64,000 nucleotides of DNA from Streptomyces misionensis (GTDB lineage: Bacteria > Actinomycetota > Actinomycetes > Streptomycetales > Streptomycetaceae): contig NZ_FNTD01000004.1 in assembly GCF_900104815.1 (NCBI RefSeq), positions 2,806,501 through 2,870,500 of the forward strand, read 5' to 3'. The translations under genes and the position numbers were made by a program. Positions within the stretch are counted from its first letter, which is position 1; each line of letters starts with the position of its first letter. Under the pieces are notes generated by a model that did no database searches, had not been told where the DNA came from, and saw only the letters and a program-made list of their open reading frames with translations. Below, piece by piece: positions 62,612 through 64,000 of this stretch.

Positions 62612-62648
62612 GGGTGTGCGGCCGGTCACGTGGACCGGCCGCACACCC
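62612..62648 (-). terminator. Terminator of RNase E/G gene
   Basis: A perfect 16-bp stem (62612-62627 with 62633-62648) with loop ACGTG, 7 bases past the stop codon. Confidence 0.92.
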
Positions 62649-62654
62649 CGGGCG

Positions 62655-64000
62655 TCAGCCCTCGTCGCCGGCGGAGACCGTGGTGGTCTTCTTCGCCGTC
62701 GACTTCTTCGCGGCGGCCGTCTTGGCGGTCTTGGCCGCCTTCTTGGCCGTCGTCTTCTTGGCGGCGGTCTTCTTGGCCGCCGTCTTCTTGGTGGCCGCCT
62801 TCTTCGCCGTGGCCTTCTTGGCCGTCTTGCGGGCGGTCTTCTTGGCCGGCGCCGGGGCTTCCTCGGCGGGGGCCTCGACGGGCGCCTCGGCCGTCTCCGA
62901 CGCGGCCGACGGGACGACCACGACGGCCGCCTCCTCGGGCGCGGTCGGCGCGGCGGCCTGCCGCACGGCACGGCGGCGCGGACGGGCCGGGGCGGCGCTC
63001 TCGGCGGGCGCCGGCGCCTCCTCGACCGGGGCCGCGGGCTCCGGGGCCGCGGGAGCGGTCTCGGCGACGGTCACCACGGCAGCGGCGGCCTCGGCACCCG
63101 CGGGGGAACCGGCCGGCGCGGACACCTTCCGGGTCGCCCGACGGCGCGTGCGCCCCTTCGGCGCGGCCTCGTCGGCGGCCGGGGCGGCCTCGGCCTGCGG
63201 CGCCGGGACCACCTGGTCCTCGGCGGCCACCGGCTCGGCCAGGGCCTGCTCGGCAGGCTCGGGCCGCACCGGGCGCGCCGCCGCCTCCTCGGCGGTGACG
63301 TCCTGGGCGGTCGGCGCCACGGCCCGCTCGGCCTCGGCGGCCCTCGCGGCCTTCGCGGGAGCCTTCTCGGCCTTCGGCGCACCCGCCGGGGCCGACGCGC
63401 GGCGGCTCGCCCGGCGGCGGGTACGGCCGCGGCCGGCCGCCGCCTCCGCCTCGGCGACGCTGCTGTACAGCTCCTCGTCCGGCGCGAACTCGGGCGCCGG
63501 GAGGGCGACCGGCTCGGCGGCCTCGGCGGCCACCTCGGCGGCCGTCTCGATCTCCGGCTCGACGGCCTCGCCGCTCTCCACGACGACCGCGGCGGTCTCG
63601 TGCACGTGCGGCTCGGGCGCCTCGCCGCCCTTGCCGCGCTTCTTGCGCTTGCCGCCGCCACCGCCGGAGCCGGGCTGCTCCAGGTGGACGATGACACCAC
63701 GGCCGTTGCAGTGGACACAGGTCTCGGAGAAGGACTCCAGCAGGCCCTGGCCGACCCGCTTGCGGGTCATCTGCACCAGGCCCAGCGAGGTCACCTCGGC
63801 CACCTGGTGCTTCGTGCGGTCGCGGCCCAGGCACTCCAGCAGGCGGCGCAGCACCAGGTCGCGGTTGGACTCCAGGACCATGTCGATGAAGTCGATCACG
63901 ATGATGCCGCCGAGGTCGCGCAGCCGCAGCTGGCGCACGATCTCCTCGGCCGCCTCCAGGTTGTTCCTGGTGACCGTCTCCTCCAGGTTGCCGCCCTGGC
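62655..64000 (-). CDS. rne: Ribonuclease E/G (5' part beyond window edge)
   Basis: The C-terminal 448 residues of an RNase E/G-family endoribonuclease that starts decay and processing of many RNAs. The visible catalytic part has GGIIVIDFIDM with the metal-binding Asp residues, VTSLGLVQMTRKR, and the zinc-link type motif CVHCNGRG. After residue ~115 of this fragment the protein is low-complexity: Ala/Glu/Pro-rich with RTRRR-type basic clusters, ending in a tail of AKKTxAKK repeats. Such tails bind RNA or partners. In this genus the enzyme is called RNase ES. The start lies to the right of the window. Confidence 0.95.
   Translation of the reverse strand, partial: QGGNLEETVTRNNLEAAEEIVRQLRLRDLGGIIVIDFIDMVLESNRDLVLRRLLECLGRDRTKHQVAEVTSLGLVQMTRKRVGQGLLESFSETCVHCNGRGVIVHLEQPGSGGGGGKRKKRGKGGEAPEPHVHETAAVVVESGEAVEPEIETAAEVAAEAAEPVALPAPEFAPDEELYSSVAEAEAAAGRGRTRRRASRRASAPAGAPKAEKAPAKAARAAEAERAVAPTAQDVTAEEAAARPVRPEPAEQALAEPVAAEDQVVPAPQAEAAPAADEAAPKGRTRRRATRKVSAPAGSPAGAEAAAAVVTVAETAPAAPEPAAPVEEAPAPAESAAPARPRRRAVRQAAAPTAPEEAAVVVVPSAASETAEAPVEAPAEEAPAPAKKTARKTAKKATAKKAATKKTAAKKTAAKKTTAKKAAKTAKTAAAKKSTAKKTTTVSAGDEG

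Noticed and set aside
62655..63300. Histone H1-like gene (Lys/Ala-rich) near the right end
   Set aside because: The Lys/Ala repeats are in frame with the RNase E/G catalytic part, so they are its C-terminal tail.

Overview
The window is a very GC-rich stretch of chromosome from an actinobacterium, almost certainly a Streptomyces. Evidence includes strong third-position G/C bias, many GTG starts, actinobacteria-restricted families (DUF3097, a LytR_C-type LCP protein, spore-wall associated SCO2583/SCO2584-type proteins, tricorn protease), and a gene order that matches, from memory, the core region running from era to rne in S. coelicolor. Most of it is vertically inherited core genome. I see no prophage, insertion sequence, integrase or CRISPR array.

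Layout. (1) 1-9.4 kb, mostly minus strand: era (cut by the left edge), a cytidine-deaminase-like protein without zinc ligands, then a small cassette (MmyB-type regulator, divergent drug-type MFS exporter, S66 LD-carboxypeptidase), then mmcQ/yjbR, corC, ybeY and phoH as a tight operon, then a PfkB-type sugar kinase. (2) 9.4-9.66 kb: a folded intergenic RNA with promoter-like and terminator-like ends. (3) 9.7-20.5 kb, minus: adenine/adenosine deaminase, tRNase Z, HIT protein, tricorn protease, a lipoprotein, VOC protein, RsmE, nitronate monooxygenase, and hrcA-dnaJ behind a perfect CIRCE operator. The 3' end of dnaJ is duplicated downstream of the gene. (4) 20.6-33.3 kb: metallo-beta-lactamase, DUF3097, HemW, a SpoIIE-type phosphatase, FadD-type ligase, lepA facing rpsT, holA, YceI, and a DUF3761 protein. 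(5) 33.3-38.6 kb: comEC-comEA, DegV and a membrane coiled-coil protein. (6) 38.6-42.6 kb: leuS with a leucine-codon leader peptide and attenuator, and two identical tRNA-Ala(GGC) genes flanking a small zinc-ribbon pair. (7) 42.7-53 kb: histidine phosphatase, rsfS, a divergent LCP protein, nadD, two tiny membrane proteins, an M48 protease, two spore-wall-type membrane proteins, proA and proB. (8) 53.2-60 kb: a cell-surface glycopolymer set (polysaccharide pyruvyltransferase, GT2 glycosyltransferase, TagF-type polymerase, and a fused cytidylyltransferase/SDR that probably makes CDP-ribitol). (9) 60-64 kb: obg, rpmA, rplU and the C-terminal part of an RNase E/G, each block closed by a strong hairpin.

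How they work together. The largest theme is envelope construction: sections 7 and 8 place an LCP-like protein, an M48 protease, small membrane proteins and teichoic-acid-type enzymes next to each other. A second theme is ribosome and RNA maintenance (Era, YbeY, PhoH, RsmE, tRNase Z, LepA, S20, RsfS, Obg, L27, L21, RNase E/G). The most interesting non-coding signals are the RNA between the deaminase and the PfkB-type kinase, and the leuS attenuator. Coordinates were counted by hand, and no database search was possible.
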